Below, piece after piece: positions 26,765-35,794 of a stretch of 64,000 bases of DNA. Under the pieces are notes generated by a model. That model did not search any database and was not told the DNA's origin. It saw nothing but the letters and a program-made list of their open reading frames with translations. The translations under genes and the position numbers were made by a program. Every line of letters begins with the position of its first letter. The first letter of the stretch is position 1. Source of the DNA: Thalassospira sp. MCCC 1A03138 (GTDB lineage Bacteria > Pseudomonadota > Alphaproteobacteria > Rhodospirillales > Thalassospiraceae); assembly GCF_002115785.1 (NCBI RefSeq), contig NZ_JFJY01000007.1:186001-250000 (forward strand), read 5' to 3'.

Positions 26765-27880
26765 ATGGTGAATCTCACCACGCTAAATCCCTTTCAAAGG
26801 GGGCAATCGCCCCAGACTGACTCGCGTCAGTTGGTAAACGCATCGGACAGGCAAGCTGATCCGAATGCGGCAAAGTCCGACAAAAATTCCCGCCAGATCG
26901 TCGATCCGGTTGATTTGTCCACGGACGCGGTTGTGGCCAAAACATCCGATGACAAAGCCGTGCAGACATCAGCGGCAAAACCACCGGCAACCGAAGAACT
27001 GTCAACCAAAGACCTGTTTGAACGCGCACTCAATGCCGCCCTTGAACTGATCAAGCATGACGTGATCGAAATGTTCAGACTAAGTGGCATGGATGGCCGC
27101 GAAGCCATGCTCGCCACCGATGCATTGTTCGAAGGCATCCGCGGCATGTTCTCTGACGATGGCAATGTTGATTTCAACTTCCAACAAGCCGTCGCAAAAT
27201 ATTCGCGCACCGAAATTGCCTATGCTGGGTCCAAGGGTGCCGGTGCTGCGGTTTCCGAATCCGCGATGATGGGGGTGCAGTCCCTGAACATCAACATCAA
27301 CAGCACCACGGGCGAATTCCTGTTTGATTTTAAGACCGCCAAGGTCGAAGTTGTCACCACCAAAGCCGTCGCCATCGGTGATAGCACCGCTGGCGTCATG
27401 GGGGCGATTGACTCCATGATGGACGGTCTTAAAAACAACAATCTGGTGGATATGCTGGGCAATCCGACAAGTGCGGATAAAGGCGGCCTGATGTTCGATA
27501 TGAATGACGGTGGTGTCGCCGAATTCATCCGTCAGCTTATGGCCGACACAACCGGCACGCAAACCGCGGCCGCAACACCAGACGAAAAAACCGATGCCGC
27601 AAGCGGTGCGGATGACGCTGCCATGATGGCCGAACTGATCCAAAGCCGCATGGCAAAACTCAATGCACAGATCATCGAACAGGCGGGCGCCATCGTCCGC
27701 GGCATTTCCCAATCCACGGCTCCCGATGGATCGGGCAATAAGATGCTTAATCTGTCTGTCGATATGATCTTGCCGATGGGCATCTTCGGACAAAACGAAA
27801 ACGGTGCAACCTTCCAATTCCCAAAAGGTGAAACTGTCGCCGTGGCCGATCCCAGCCAGGAACAGGACGTTCTGGCTTAA
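26765..27880 (+). CDS. Protein of unknown function, first of an unusual gene pair
   Basis: A 371-residue protein with a very strong ribosome binding site (AGGAGGAGG) before ATG 26765. It has no signal peptide and no membrane segment. Residues 1-75 are polar and disordered. Residues about 80-130 are helical (DLFERALNAALELI, then DVIEMFRLSGM), and residues about 160-190 contain the strand pattern VSESAMMGVQSLNININ followed by GEFLFDF. The C-terminal 90 residues are helical and end in strands. Residues 99-176 can be aligned by eye with residues 102-174 of the next protein, so I infer that the two are paralogs. Met and Asp content is high. No family recognised. The pair lies between secA and ppiC, which are often neighbours. 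Confidence 0.75.
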   Translation: MVNLTTLNPFQRGQSPQTDSRQLVNASDRQADPNAAKSDKNSRQIVDPVDLSTDAVVAKTSDDKAVQTSAAKPPATEELSTKDLFERALNAALELIKHDVIEMFRLSGMDGREAMLATDALFEGIRGMFSDDGNVDFNFQQAVAKYSRTEIAYAGSKGAGAAVSESAMMGVQSLNININSTTGEFLFDFKTAKVEVVTTKAVAIGDSTAGVMGAIDSMMDGLKNNNLVDMLGNPTSADKGGLMFDMNDGGVAEFIRQLMADTTGTQTAAATPDEKTDAASGADDAAMMAELIQSRMAKLNAQIIEQAGAIVRGISQSTAPDGSGNKMLNLSVDMILPMGIFGQNENGATFQFPKGETVAVADPSQEQDVLA

Positions 27881-27885
27881 TCGTA

Positions 27886-27925
27886 AAATGCTGGATCGGG
27901 GGCAATCCCCGATCCCACAGCATTT
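27886..27925 (+). repeat. Hairpin between the two paired genes
   Basis: An imperfect long stem: AAATGCTG pairs with CAGCATTT and GATCGGGG pairs with CCCCGATC, with a 3-base bulge on the right side and a short loop. There is no T run, so it is not a full terminator; it may stabilise the first message or lower expression of the second gene. Confidence 0.5.
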
Positions 27926-27957
27926 CGTCAAAATGCCTTCAGGAAGGAGGCGACCAA

Positions 27958-29070
27958 ATGTTTGAACATTCCGATTTTTCACGTCCCCGCGCCGACCGGT
28001 CTGCGCATCGCGATCTTGGCCTATCGGGAAAAATTGCCAACAAAACCGCCAACGATGATCCCACGGTCGATGTCGACGAAGACATCAGCCGTCTGCGTCG
28101 CATTGTCGATAATATCGATATCAGTCTCGAAGCATCCAAACGCCTTCAGAAACTGACCAAACAGGCAACCGAGGTAACTTCCCCACCCTGGAGCAAAATG
28201 CCCGATTTCCTGCGCCTCAGCGAAATATCATATGACGAGGTTATGGACAAAATCCAAACCGACGCGCTGATTTTATTTGCGATGTTGGGAATCCCGCCTG
28301 AAAAAGCCCGCGCAATGGCAAGGGAACTGACAGGCACCTCCCCCGAGGATGTCACCTTTACCGGCTTTCAGGATTATATCCGAGCGCTCATCGGGCAAAA
28401 AGTCCCGTTCTCGGCAAACCAGCTCGCCGCGATCGGAACCTTCAGCGGGACCGCCGTTATATCGCAAACCGTGCAAATCAATCTGTCACAGATCGAAGGT
28501 CACCTATCGTTCTCCGGCGACGAGACCAACGCCAGTTGGTCCTACACCGAGGTTAATGTCGAAATCAGTAAGCTTCGCGTCGAATTCGGCCAGGTGGACC
28601 CGCTCATCCTTGATCTTGACGGGGACGGCATCACCACCTCACACGTCAATGATAACAAACAGTTCGATATTGATGGCGATGGAACTATTGATCAAACCGC
28701 ATGGGTTGGCGGCAATGACGCACTTCTGGCGCTTGATCGCAACGATGATGGCATCATAAATGATGGTACCGAATTGTTTGGCGATCAAAACGGTGCCAAG
28801 GACGGCTTTGCCGAACTCGCCAAATATGACGACAACAATGATGGCGTGATCGACAGCAAGGACAAGGTCTTTTCCTCTTTGGTCCTGCTGCGTGCTGATG
28901 GCCGCCACAGCTCGCTTGAAAGCGAAGGCATCAAATCGATTTCGCTGACAATGATCACCCCTGTTGATCAGCGTCTGATCGGTGGTGATCTGGTTGCTAA
29001 ATCACAATTTGAGCGTGATGACGGCACCACCGGCACCGTCGGCGAAGTCCTTTTTGACGTTCGCGCCTGA
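27958..29070 (+). CDS. Protein of unknown function with calcium-binding DxDGDG module
   Basis: A 370-residue protein with a strong ribosome binding site (AGGAAGGAGG) before ATG 27958, 77 bases after the previous gene. No signal peptide. Residues about 40-65 are coiled-coil-like. Residues 102-174 (DALILFAMLGI to VQINLSQ) resemble residues 99-176 of the upstream protein. Residues about 217-320 carry four acidic calcium-loop motifs: LDLDGDG, DIDGDGTIDQ, DRNDDGIIND and DDNNDGVIDS. This module (LDLDGDGI, W-VG-DALLALD, ELFGD, F-ELA-YD) is known from the ends of large RTX and cadherin-like secreted proteins, where it probably binds calcium. Here it sits in a small protein with no secretion signal, which is unusual. 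Confidence 0.8.
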   Translation: MFEHSDFSRPRADRSAHRDLGLSGKIANKTANDDPTVDVDEDISRLRRIVDNIDISLEASKRLQKLTKQATEVTSPPWSKMPDFLRLSEISYDEVMDKIQTDALILFAMLGIPPEKARAMARELTGTSPEDVTFTGFQDYIRALIGQKVPFSANQLAAIGTFSGTAVISQTVQINLSQIEGHLSFSGDETNASWSYTEVNVEISKLRVEFGQVDPLILDLDGDGITTSHVNDNKQFDIDGDGTIDQTAWVGGNDALLALDRNDDGIINDGTELFGDQNGAKDGFAELAKYDDNNDGVIDSKDKVFSSLVLLRADGRHSSLESEGIKSISLTMITPVDQRLIGGDLVAKSQFERDDGTTGTVGEVLFDVRA

Positions 29071-29100
29071 CAGCTATTTCTGGATTCTGGCAGAAACCGG

Positions 29101-29142
29101 CGGGCAAGGGCGCGAAATCACCCTTGCCCGCGCCATTATATT
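29101..29142 (+). terminator. Probable terminator after the gene pair
   Basis: CGGGCAAGGG and CCCTTGCCCG form a perfect 10-base stem with a 10-base loop, followed by CGCCATTATATTTT. The T tract is imperfect and delayed, so efficiency is uncertain. Confidence 0.5.
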
Positions 29143-29297
29143 TTCCGCACTACATCAGCATTTCACATTTTAGCCAGATTGCTTTGAAAAAACCGTGACA
29201 TCCGAGGGGAACCCTTGTGTGTCACGACCGGATGTGATTTATCCGTAGGGTGAGGCATGGGGAAAAATCCCCCTTAAATGAAAAGTCTGGAGAAAAT

Positions 29298-30152
29298 ATG
29301 CTGCGCAAAACCCTACTCGCTGCGTCACTTGCGACCGTCATGTTTGCAAGCCCGGTTATGGCACAGGACGCTGCACCGGCCGAAGACCAGGTTCTTGCAA
29401 CCGTCAATGGCGAGGAAATCCTGGAATCCGAAGTGCGCGCGACACAACAGGGCCTGCCCCAACAGTATCGCCAGCTCCCGTTTGAAATGCTCAAGCCGAT
29501 GCTTGTCGACCGCGAAATCAATCAGCGCCTGCTGATGCTTGCCGGTCAGGATGCGGGTCTTGCCGACGATGAAGAGGTCAAGAATCAGCTCGCAGCTCTT
29601 GAGCGCCGCCTCGTTGCCGAAACCTATCTTGAGCGCGCAATCGCCGAGAAAGTCACCGACGACGCGATCAAAGCCCATTACGACGAATTCATCAAAACCA
29701 ACGAGCCAGAGCCGCAGGTTCACGCGCGTCACATCCTTCTGGAAAACGAAGACGACGCCAAAGCCGTGATTGCCGAGCTGGATGACGGTGCCGATTTCGT
29801 CGAACTCGCCAAAGAAAAATCAACCGGCCCGTCCGGTCCCAATGGTGGTGATCTTGGCTTCTTTAACAAGGGCGACATGGTCGCACCGTTCGCCGAAGCC
29901 GCCTTCGCTATGGAGCCGGGCACATACAGCAAGGAACCGGTTCAGACCCAGTTCGGCTGGCACGTGATCCTGGTTGAAGAGAAAAAAGACGGCGTACAGC
30001 CGACCCTGGAAGAAATCCGTCAGCAGATGGAAGCAGAAGTCACCCAGCAGGCCGTTCAGGACCTGATTGAAGAACTTCGATCCGATGCCGAGGTGGTGAA
30101 CAACACCGAAACCCCGGCCGCAGACGACAGCGCAGAAACCCCGAAAAACTAA
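29298..30152 (+). CDS. Periplasmic peptidyl-prolyl isomerase, parvulin type
   Basis: A 284-residue folding helper. ATG 29298 follows GGAG; an in-frame upstream start would disrupt the signal peptide. Residues 1-22 are a Sec signal (cleavage after VMA). A SurA-like N-terminal helical domain (about residues 30-130) is followed by the PpiC/parvulin domain at about residues 139-232 (VHARHILLE, GGDLGFFNKGDMV, QFGWHVILVEE). The tail is acidic. It would turn proline bonds in exported proteins, matching its place near secA. It has its own terminator downstream, and argJ follows on the same strand. Confidence 0.92.
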   Translation: MLRKTLLAASLATVMFASPVMAQDAAPAEDQVLATVNGEEILESEVRATQQGLPQQYRQLPFEMLKPMLVDREINQRLLMLAGQDAGLADDEEVKNQLAALERRLVAETYLERAIAEKVTDDAIKAHYDEFIKTNEPEPQVHARHILLENEDDAKAVIAELDDGADFVELAKEKSTGPSGPNGGDLGFFNKGDMVAPFAEAAFAMEPGTYSKEPVQTQFGWHVILVEEKKDGVQPTLEEIRQQMEAEVTQQAVQDLIEELRSDAEVVNNTETPAADDSAETPKN

Positions 30153-30187
30153 GCCCCACGGCTTAACCGGTTTCAAAGCTGAGATCC

Positions 30188-30224
30188 AAAACGGGGTGAG
30201 CCGTCCGGCATCGCCCCGTTTTTT
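30188..30224 (+). terminator. Intrinsic terminator of ppiC
   Basis: AAAACGGGG and CCCCGTTTT form a 9-base stem followed by a T run, 36 bases after the ppiC stop codon. Confidence 0.85.
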
Positions 30225-30297
30225 GTCATCCGCCCGTGCCAAATGCGCTACCTTTGGATTAATGGCAGGGTTACGTTCAACGAAGGAAATTGAACAG

Positions 30298-31527
30298 ATG
30301 GTTGCGACGTCGCTTTCTCCGCTGGCCCCGGCCGGCTTCCCCGATCTTCCGGCAATTCCCGGTGTCAAACTGCATACCGTGACCCTTGGTATCCGCTACA
30401 AGGGCCGCCCCGATGTCCTTCTGGCCGAACTCGAACCGGGCACACAGGTTGCGGGTGTCTTCACCACCTCGACCACGGCATCGGCCGCTGTTCGCTGGGG
30501 ACGCGAGGCGCTTAAAGGCGGCACCGGCCGGGCATTCTTTGTCAATGCCGGTAACTCGGTTGCCTTCACCGGCAAGGCGGGCGAAAAATTCGTCGCAGAC
30601 AAGGTCGAAGCCGCTGCAAAGGCGCTGGGCTGCGACAAGACCGAGATTTTCACCGCCTCCACCGGTGTCATCGGGGAGCCGACCACCGCAAACCGCATCA
30701 CCGATGCCCTGCCCGACCTTCTGGCAAATGACGCTGGCTGGCTTGATGCCGCCAAGGCGATCATGACCACCGATACCTTCCCCAAGGGCGCATCGGCTAC
30801 CGCCACCATCCACGGCGCCAAAGTCACCATTGCCGGCTTCGCCAAGGGTTCAGGCATGATCGAACCGAACATGGCAACCATGCTGGGCTTCATCTTTACC
30901 GATGCCGCCGTGCCCCATGACCTGCTTCAGGCGCTGCTGGCCGATTGCACCAACCGGTCGTTCAATGCGATTACGGTCGATAGCGATACCTCGACGTCTG
31001 ATACCGTCCTTCTGGCGGCAACCGGCAAGGCGGGCAATGCTGCCGTCACCGGTATTGATGATCCGGCACTGGCCGGTTTCAAAACCGCCCTTGAAGACGT
31101 GATGCGTGATCTGGCCCATCAGGTGGTGCGCGACGGCGAAGGTGCTTCGAAATTCATCACCGTCAATGTCACTGGCGCCATCAGTGAGAAAGAAGCCAAA
31201 ATCACCGCCAAGGCGATTGCAAACTCTCCGCTGGTCAAAACCGCTATTGCCGGTGAAGACGCCAACTGGGGCCGCATCGTCATGGCGGTTGGCAAATGCG
31301 GCGTGCAGGCCGACCCGAACAAACTGACCGTTTCCATCGGTGGTATTGTTCTGGCGAAAAACGGCGAACGCGTCGCCGATTATGACGAAGCCCCGGTCGC
31401 AGCCCACATCAAGGGCCAGTATATCGATATCGATGTCGATCTTGGCTTTGGCGATGGCACGGCCACCGTCTGGACCTGCGATCTGACACATGGCTATATT
31501 TCGATCAATGCGGATTACCGCAGCTGA
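30298..31527 (+). CDS. argJ: Glutamate N-acetyltransferase / amino-acid acetyltransferase (ArgJ)
   Basis: A 409-residue enzyme of arginine synthesis that transfers the acetyl group from N-acetylornithine to glutamate, so the acetyl group is recycled. The proprotein cuts itself before Thr194 in EPNMATML, and the new N-terminal threonine is the nucleophile. Other marks: FTTSTTASAAVRW near residue 60, STGVIGEP near residue 120 and the end segment TCDLTHGYISINADYRS. I chose ATG 30298, with AAGGA about ten bases upstream, because the longer GTG start (30196) lies inside the ppiC terminator region. The gene has its own terminator. Confidence 0.95.
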   Translation: MVATSLSPLAPAGFPDLPAIPGVKLHTVTLGIRYKGRPDVLLAELEPGTQVAGVFTTSTTASAAVRWGREALKGGTGRAFFVNAGNSVAFTGKAGEKFVADKVEAAAKALGCDKTEIFTASTGVIGEPTTANRITDALPDLLANDAGWLDAAKAIMTTDTFPKGASATATIHGAKVTIAGFAKGSGMIEPNMATMLGFIFTDAAVPHDLLQALLADCTNRSFNAITVDSDTSTSDTVLLAATGKAGNAAVTGIDDPALAGFKTALEDVMRDLAHQVVRDGEGASKFITVNVTGAISEKEAKITAKAIANSPLVKTAIAGEDANWGRIVMAVGKCGVQADPNKLTVSIGGIVLAKNGERVADYDEAPVAAHIKGQYIDIDVDLGFGDGTATVWTCDLTHGYISINADYRS

Positions 31528-31554
31528 TTGACCGGCATTAGACCCGCATTTATC

Positions 31555-31586
31555 AAAAGCCGCCTTTCATCGGAAGGCGGCTTTTT
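31555..31586 (+). terminator. Intrinsic terminator of argJ
   Basis: AAAAGCCGCCTT and AAGGCGGCTTTT form a 12-base stem with a 7-base loop and a run of T. It lies 27 bases after the argJ stop codon. Confidence 0.9.
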
Positions 31587-31803
31587 GCTGTCCGGCTCAG
31601 AACGGACTTCCGTTCCGTCAGGACCGCCCCGATATACCCGGCACAGCAACATCTCAGCGCATTCGTCGGTTTATCCATGACGTGTAAAATTTTTTTGATC
31701 ACAACTTTAATTAATTGCGGCCCGATACCTTTGATCTGAAGGCTAAAATCACCAAATACGTAGGTAACACCAAAAGCAGCACGCGTTGTATGGACCCCGA
31801 TTT

Positions 31804-33024
31804 ATGAACAATATCCTGTTCGTTGATGATGACGAAAACATCCTGAACGGCCTGCGGCGGCGGTTGCGCGGCATGCGTCCGGACTGGCACATGGTTTTTG
31901 CCACCAGTGCCGCGGCTGCCATTGAACTTGCCAATCACGAAGAATTCGATGTGGTCGTATCGGATATGCGCATGCCCGGCATGGATGGCGCAACGTTGCT
32001 GAGCACCCTGCAAAAATCCCATCCACACGCCACCCGCATTATCCTTTCGGGCTTCGCCGAAGAAGAAGCCGTCCTGCGCACCGTCGGTCCCGCCCATCAA
32101 TATCTGGCCAAACCCTGTGAAGACGCGTTACTGGTTGAAACCATCGAAAACGCGCTTGATCTTCGCAATCTTCTAGCCCGCCCTGAATTGCGCTCACTCG
32201 TTGCCAGCATCGACACACTAAGCTCCCCGCCGGATACCTACCTACGGTTGGTCAAGGCACTCGAAGATCCGAAAATCTCGCAGGAACAGATCAGCCAAAT
32301 CGTCTCTTCAGACATCGCACTGACCGCCGAAGTTCTGAAACTGACCAATTCCGCCTATTTTGCCATCGCCCAGAAAATAAGTTCCGTCTCTCATGCGGTG
32401 CGCATGATTGGCACCGAAACGCTCAAGGCACTTGCGCTGTTTGTTGGTGTGTTCCGTGGCTTTGATGGCCCTGCAAGCGAAGCCGACAAACTTCTGCGCC
32501 TTTGCCACCGCAGTCAGCAGATCGGTGTGACCGCCGCCCTGATTGCCGAATATGAAAAACTGCCACGTGCCATATGTCAGGTCGTGCCATCAACCGGAAT
32601 GCTCAGCCATATCGGCAGTTTGATCCTGTATGCCAACCGCAATGCCGAAATGGCCGAAGTCATCGAACGGGTTGAAAGGGAACATATTCCGATCGAACAG
32701 GCCGAAGCCGAAAAATTCGGGGCCGGTCACCCCGAAATAGGTGCCTATCTGCTTGGGCTTTGGGGTTTTCCTGCCCCTGTGGTGCAGGCCGTTGCCTATC
32801 ACCACCGCCCGATGGCGACCCCGCATCGCGAAATGAATATTCTGACTGCGATCTATGCCGCACAGGACCTGACCCGTCAGGTCGCCGCCGAGGAAGCCGG
32901 CAAAGAGGCCGAAAGCCATATCGACATGGATTACCTCAAGACTATCGGCAAGGCACAGCAACTTGATGAATGGCACAAAATTGCCCGCGTGGTCGCCGAA
33001 AAATACAAAACCCTGACGCAGTAA
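31804..33024 (+). CDS. Response regulator with HDOD output domain
   Basis: A 406-residue cytoplasmic protein. Residues 1-120 are a receiver domain (acidic FVDDDEN near residue 8, phosphoacceptor Asp54 in VSDMRMPGMDG, and LAKPCED near residue 100). Residues about 135-330 form an HDOD domain (DIALTAEVLKLTNSAYF, then VSHAVRMIG), a fold related to HD domains but used mostly for protein contact in signalling. HDOD regulators occur in chemotaxis-, biofilm- and motility-linked pathways. I start at ATG 31804; an upstream TTG would add six residues. It is the first of three genes with gaps of only 13 and 16 bases, so one operon is likely. It shares its receiver type with the next protein. Confidence 0.9.
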   Translation: MNNILFVDDDENILNGLRRRLRGMRPDWHMVFATSAAAAIELANHEEFDVVVSDMRMPGMDGATLLSTLQKSHPHATRIILSGFAEEEAVLRTVGPAHQYLAKPCEDALLVETIENALDLRNLLARPELRSLVASIDTLSSPPDTYLRLVKALEDPKISQEQISQIVSSDIALTAEVLKLTNSAYFAIAQKISSVSHAVRMIGTETLKALALFVGVFRGFDGPASEADKLLRLCHRSQQIGVTAALIAEYEKLPRAICQVVPSTGMLSHIGSLILYANRNAEMAEVIERVEREHIPIEQAEAEKFGAGHPEIGAYLLGLWGFPAPVVQAVAYHHRPMATPHREMNILTAIYAAQDLTRQVAAEEAGKEAESHIDMDYLKTIGKAQQLDEWHKIARVVAEKYKTLTQ

Positions 33025-33037
33025 AAGGACAACGGGC

Positions 33038-34231
33038 ATGGAAAAAAGCAAAGTCCTTTTCGTCGATGATGACAAAAACCTTCTGCATGCCATGCAACGC
33101 AAACTGCGTGGCAAATACGATTTTGAGATCGCCATTGGCGGGCAGGAGGCCCTGCGGATTCTGATGGAAGACGGCCCCTTTGCCGTATGTATTGCCGATA
33201 TGCGCATGCCTGGCATGGACGGTGTCAAACTTCTTACCGAAATAAGCCGCGTCAGTCCCGATACGGTCCGCATGATGCTGACCGGCAATGCCGATCAACA
33301 CACCGCCGTCGAAGCCATCAATCGTGGTCACATTTTCCGGTTTTTCAGCAAACCCTGCGATGATGAAATTCTTGAACAGGGGATCAACGATGCCATCCGC
33401 CAATATCATCTGATCACGGCGGAACGCGATCTTCTGGAACAGACACTGGCAGGCAGCGTCAAGGTTCTGACCGATGTTCTGGCCCAGCTTAATCCCCTGA
33501 TATTCGGCCGATCCATGCGGGTGAAATCATGGTGCGACATGATTGCGCGCGATATTGGCTATCCCCAGCCATGGGAACTTGGTCTGGCCGCCCTTCTTGC
33601 GCCGATTGGCCTGGTCTCGCTACCACCTGAAACGCTGGCGCGTCTGGCCATGGGCAAAGTTCTGCAACCGCTTGAACGTGATCTTCTCAAACGCACACCA
33701 GAGGTCGGAAAACGTCTGATTTCCAATATCCCGCGCCTGAACCATATCGGCGAAATCGTCTATCTTCAGTTCCGCAATTTCGATGGCACGGGCTTCCCGA
33801 CCGACAATAGCCCGAAGGGCACCGACATTCCCCTTGGCGCGCGCGTTCTGCGTATCCTCAATGATCTTGCCGAAATCAGTACCGGCGATATGCCGCTTGC
33901 CCAGAATTTCGATGAGCTGAAAGAACACGCGCATCGCTACGATCCGGAACTTTTCGGCCAGATTTCCAACCTGGTGGCTATAGTTGACGATTCCTATGAT
34001 CTCGAAACCCATCCCAAGGGCCGCGAACAGGATATTTTGCTGAAATCGCTGCGGGTAAATGACTTCCTGATGACCGATATCGAAACCGTCGACGGCCATG
34101 TGCTGCTGACCCATGGCAATCACGTTTCCGAAGTCCAGTTACAGCGCCTTCGCGTGTTTCAACAGATTCACAAATTCCATGAACCGATCCGCATTCGTCG
34201 TGGCGGCATGAAACCTTCGCAAAACGGTTGA
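33038..34231 (+). CDS. Response regulator with degenerate HD-GYP domain
   Basis: A 397-residue protein. The receiver (residues 1-120) has phosphoacceptor Asp54 in IADMRMPGMDG, closely resembling the receiver of the gene before. Residues about 150-310 follow the HD-GYP layout of c-di-GMP phosphodiesterases, but the metal-binding HD pair is replaced (LLAPIG where LLHDIG is expected), and the HHE and GYP parts read QFRNFDGTGFP. It is therefore unlikely to cleave c-di-GMP and may act as a binding or partner protein. AAGGA precedes ATG 33038. It is the second gene of the three-gene signalling operon. Confidence 0.85.
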   Translation: MEKSKVLFVDDDKNLLHAMQRKLRGKYDFEIAIGGQEALRILMEDGPFAVCIADMRMPGMDGVKLLTEISRVSPDTVRMMLTGNADQHTAVEAINRGHIFRFFSKPCDDEILEQGINDAIRQYHLITAERDLLEQTLAGSVKVLTDVLAQLNPLIFGRSMRVKSWCDMIARDIGYPQPWELGLAALLAPIGLVSLPPETLARLAMGKVLQPLERDLLKRTPEVGKRLISNIPRLNHIGEIVYLQFRNFDGTGFPTDNSPKGTDIPLGARVLRILNDLAEISTGDMPLAQNFDELKEHAHRYDPELFGQISNLVAIVDDSYDLETHPKGREQDILLKSLRVNDFLMTDIETVDGHVLLTHGNHVSEVQLQRLRVFQQIHKFHEPIRIRRGGMKPSQNG

Positions 34232-34247
34232 AACACGGAAAGCCGGT

Positions 34248-35681
34248 ATGAACGACAAACGCTATAACGACGAAAACCTCAAGGTCATCCACCCGACCAG
34301 CGATTCCACGCGTACCGATGATCTGATCGATGCGATTGATCAGCTTGATGTCAGCCCCGAAGCCCTGAAACAGATTCACGCGCTTCTGAATGAACAAAAG
34401 AAACGCGAAACCGAATCAAACCAGCGGCTTAAAACCATCCTTAACAGCGTTGTCGAAGGCATTTTGGTTGTCGATGGAACAGGCATGATCTGCGATTGCA
34501 ACGAATCTGCGGCCAGTCTTTTGCGCGGCGCGATGACCGATATGCTGGGTATGTCGGTCGATTCCCTGTTTGTTGATCGCAAATCAACCGTGCGGCACAA
34601 ACTGCTGAACCGGTGTATCAATATCAGCAGTGGCACACTGCGTTACGACTATACCGAAACCATGGGCCAACGCCTTGATGGCGATACCTTCCCGATGGAA
34701 ATCACCGTCAGCCCCGCCAATTTCACCGGCGAAATGAGCTACCTTTACATTTTCCGTGACATCACCCGGCGAAAGCTGGCCGAAGAATCACAACAAAAAC
34801 TCGAAGGCGAACTGCGCGAGGCATTAAAACTCGAAGCCATCGGCCATCTGGCTGGCGGGATCGCGCACGAAATCAACACACCCAGCCAGTATATCCGCGA
34901 CAACCTTAAATTCCTCAATGATGGCTATGGGGCGCTTTCGCGCATACTGGGGCTTGCATTACAAACGCTTTGGCAAAATCGCTCCCGGCTTCCCGACGAT
35001 ACGTTTAATAAATTTGCCCGCAAAATGCGCGATGCCGATCTGGAATTCCTGCTCGATGAAATCCCGCATGCGACCCAACAATCACTTGATGGCATCAATC
35101 AGGTTGCCCGCATCGTCCTGTCGATGAAGGAATTTTCCCATCCGGGCGGGGCGGAAAAAACCGCGACCGATATCAACCGGGTCCTGTCCAATGTGGTCGT
35201 GATTTCACGCAATGAATGGAAACATTACGCGCAGCTCGTCGAAAAATACGAACCGGAACTGCCGCATATCCCGTGCCATATCAACGAAATCAATCAGGTG
35301 TTTCTCAACCTGATCGTCAATGCCGCCCAGGCGATTGACGCCGCCGGGCGGTCCCCCGAAGAAGGCGAGATCAAAATCAAAACCACCTTCCTTGATGACA
35401 GCATCCTGATCAGCATTTCCGATAACGGCACGGGCATCGCCAAGGAAAACCGGTCCAAAATCTTCAACCCGTTTTTCACTACCAAGGAAGTCGGCAAAGG
35501 CACCGGTCAGGGCCTTGCCATCACCCACGACATCGTGCAGATCAAGCATGGCGGGCGCATCTGGTTTGAAACCGAAATGGGCAAAGGCACAACCTTCCAC
35601 GTCCTCCTCCCGGCTGAGGATCGGACAGGTAAACCTGACACGGTCAAAAAGGCTCCCGATAAAAAGAAGAAAAATGCCTAG
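34248..35681 (+). CDS. Cytoplasmic PAS-domain sensor histidine kinase
   Basis: A 477-residue kinase without membrane segments. An N-terminal helical part (residues 1-60) is followed by a PAS domain (about 62-185, ending in FRDITRRKLAE), HisKA with His207 in GGIAHEINTPSQYIRDN, and HATPase_c (NLIVNAAQAID, SDNGTGIAKEN, GKGTGQGLAI). The C-terminal tail is strongly basic. Kinases of this HEINTP type are often encoded beside HDOD or HD-GYP regulators, so this is very likely the kinase for the two receivers upstream. It ends the operon, and the LacI gene follows after 113 bases with its own start signals. Confidence 0.92.
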   Translation: MNDKRYNDENLKVIHPTSDSTRTDDLIDAIDQLDVSPEALKQIHALLNEQKKRETESNQRLKTILNSVVEGILVVDGTGMICDCNESAASLLRGAMTDMLGMSVDSLFVDRKSTVRHKLLNRCINISSGTLRYDYTETMGQRLDGDTFPMEITVSPANFTGEMSYLYIFRDITRRKLAEESQQKLEGELREALKLEAIGHLAGGIAHEINTPSQYIRDNLKFLNDGYGALSRILGLALQTLWQNRSRLPDDTFNKFARKMRDADLEFLLDEIPHATQQSLDGINQVARIVLSMKEFSHPGGAEKTATDINRVLSNVVVISRNEWKHYAQLVEKYEPELPHIPCHINEINQVFLNLIVNAAQAIDAAGRSPEEGEIKIKTTFLDDSILISISDNGTGIAKENRSKIFNPFFTTKEVGKGTGQGLAITHDIVQIKHGGRIWFETEMGKGTTFHVLLPAEDRTGKPDTVKKAPDKKKKNA

Positions 35682-35794
35682 GATCCCGATGTATCGCGAC
35701 ATCTTTGAATATATTGGATTTAATAGAACTGTTTCATAAGTTAGGGTTCGGCTTCTGAAAACCTCATCGGCGAAAACCCAATCTGGAGACCAAT

